Shown here: piece after piece, positions 63,111 to 64,000 of the stretch
Layout: every line of letters begins with the position of its first letter
Position numbering within the stretch: the stretch's first letter is position 1
Assembly (NCBI RefSeq): GCF_000383955.1
Contig: NZ_KB913013.1
Span: forward strand, 3,243,694-3,307,693
Direction of reading: 5' to 3'
Source of the DNA: Rudanella lutea DSM 19387
GTDB taxonomy: Bacteria; Bacteroidota; Bacteroidia; Cytophagales; Spirosomataceae
DNA length: 64,000 bases
Translations under genes and position numbers: made by a program
Notes under the pieces: generated by a model
Told to the model about the DNA's origin: nothing
Databases searched by the model: none
The model's input: the letters and a program-made list of their open reading frames with translations, nothing else

Positions 63111-64000
63111 ATTGGTTTCTGGTATATAAAAATGAATGCTTCTTTCGGGACTTGCCCAAACTCACCGGCGGTCAGGTGCGGATTTATTTCGTAGGTCACT
63201 ACCTCGTCCATCTCATTGGGGTTTTCGCCGAACAACTCGCGCGCCAGGGCCGGGGTGTACTGCTTTTTTACCCAGATGAGCCGCTGCTCAGGCGTTTTAC
63301 CCCAGGCTTTATGGTCGCCCAGCACAAGCTGAATCTTGTGCCAGTCGCCGTAAAAATACTCCTGCAACAACGGGATAATAGTATCCCGGAACACAATCGC
63401 TAGGGTATCGAGCGAGTCGACACCCATCAGGTACGCATGACCAATCTGATGGTCGCGGTCGTAAAGGTATTCGATGCGCTCGTTGAGGGTTCGCAGCAGG
63501 GCCGCCAAATCGACTCCGTCGACCGTACCCAGCAGGGCAGGGTTGGGCAACACCTCCCGGAAGCTAAACCGTCGGCGTAAGGCTAGGTCGAGTAGGGCAA
63601 TAGAGCGGTCGGCGGTGTTCATCGACCCCACAATGTACAGGTTGGCAGGCACCCCAAAGCGCTCCTGCGAGTAGGGCAGGGTGAGCCAGAGTTCCTGTTC
63701 ATGCCCAAGTCGTTTGCCCTCTTCCAGCAGGGTAATCAGCTCGCCCAGTACCCCGGCAATATTGGCCCGGTTTATCTCGTCGATGAGCAACACGTGCGGA
63801 GGTGCCTCCCGGAATCGCCGTTGCCGGTTGGCGGGGGTATCGTTCAGGCAGTCGGCCATGGTTGCGTAGCCCGCCAGTTGCAGAGCGGTGAGGCAGGCCC
63901 GGTGAAAAATACCTTTACGGACTCGGTAGGCTACCTGTCCCTGAAGCGTTTCGGGCCGAATCCCCTCCACAAACTCTTCGTAGCTGTACGAGGCATGAAA
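63089..64000 (-). CDS. McrB-like AAA family ATPase, C-terminal part
   Basis: The minus-strand frame is open from the window edge to a TGA at 63089 (304 codons), so the N-terminal part, including Walker A, is outside. The visible part starts [16 protein letters not shown], the McrB-type conserved block, and contains Walker [41 protein letters not shown] (sensor and arginine finger region) and [16 protein letters not shown]. McrB is the GTPase of McrBC-type restriction of modified DNA; relatives with other nuclease partners are common. No mcrC-like gene lies downstream, where the alcohol dehydrogenase gene is found, so any partner would be upstream. The last residues are encoded by repeat DNA. 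Confidence 0.88.
   Translation of the reverse strand, partial: FHASYSYEEFVEGIRPETLQGQVAYRVRKGIFHRACLTALQLAGYATMADCLNDTPANRQRRFREAPPHVLLIDEINRANIAGVLGELITLLEEGKRLGHEQELWLTLPYSQERFGVPANLYIVGSMNTADRSIALLDLALRRRFSFREVLPNPALLGTVDGVDLAALLRTLNERIEYLYDRDHQIGHAYLMGVDSLDTLAIVFRDTIIPLLQEYFYGDWHKIQLVLGDHKAWGKTPEQRLIWVKKQYTPALARELFGENPNEMDEVVTYEINPHLTAGEFGQVPKEAFIFIYQKPMSERVKE

Overview
The window is bacterial chromosome from a Bacteroidota member of the order Cytophagales. It most resembles the Spirosoma/Fibrella/Rudanella group; the genus is inferred. The evidence is a GldJ-type gliding lipoprotein, a metalloprotease with a type IX secretion C-terminal signal, DUF4175 and DUF6089 family proteins, a split atpD-atpC pair with a very short epsilon subunit, LytTR regulators, TAnnTTTG-type promoters and the lack of obvious Shine-Dalgarno sequences. 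G+C is visibly lower in the first 11-12 kb than in the rest.

Layout. 1-0.5 kb: 5' part of pruA. 0.7-11 kb: thrC, a TPR protein, a gene-free AT-rich stretch (3867-4391) dense in DnaA-box-like 9-mers, a methyltransferase, mnmG with a parS-like palindrome at its 5' end, a DUF4175 coiled-coil membrane protein and a small conserved protein. I read this block as a candidate replication origin neighbourhood. 11-20 kb: ComF-family protein, gldJ, mfd, then an acyl-CoA dehydrogenase and a quinone oxidoreductase that diverge from a shared promoter flanked by two copies of one operator-like palindrome. 19.7-24.4 kb: periplasmic oxidation genes (a PQQ dehydrogenase with an internal cytochrome c, a GMC oxidoreductase and its Tat-type small subunit). 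24.5-27.7 kb: a cNMP-domain histidine kinase paired with an unusual response regulator fused to a thioredoxin-reductase-like flavoenzyme. 27.7-43 kb: ftsK, pyrD, cysM, a LytTR protein, an acyl-CoA ligase, tRNA-Arg(CCG), a NUDIX hydrolase, an S9 peptidase, a PBP4-like peptidase, a secreted metalloprotease and msrB. 43-51.6 kb: recQ, an outer membrane barrel, a polyprenyl synthase, a rhomboid protease, a membrane LytTR regulator, a small membrane protein and atpC/atpD. 51.9-64 kb: malQ, an SPFH protein, an HNH nuclease, a large TPR membrane protein, an ABC ATPase, an SGNH hydrolase, an amino acid permease, a zinc-type alcohol dehydrogenase and the 3' part of an McrB-like AAA ATPase.

The least explained structure is a set of intergenic elements built from 7- or 8-base repeats arranged as inverted arrays around a central core. 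About ten occur after 23 kb. Several fill the gap between co-directional genes (gluconate-DH subunit/GMC, kinase/regulator, atpD/atpC). One related palindrome sits in frame inside malQ, and another supplies the last residues and stop codon of the McrB-like gene. Two copies (50.0 and 53.5 kb) share a near-identical core, so this is a dispersed family and not simple-sequence noise.
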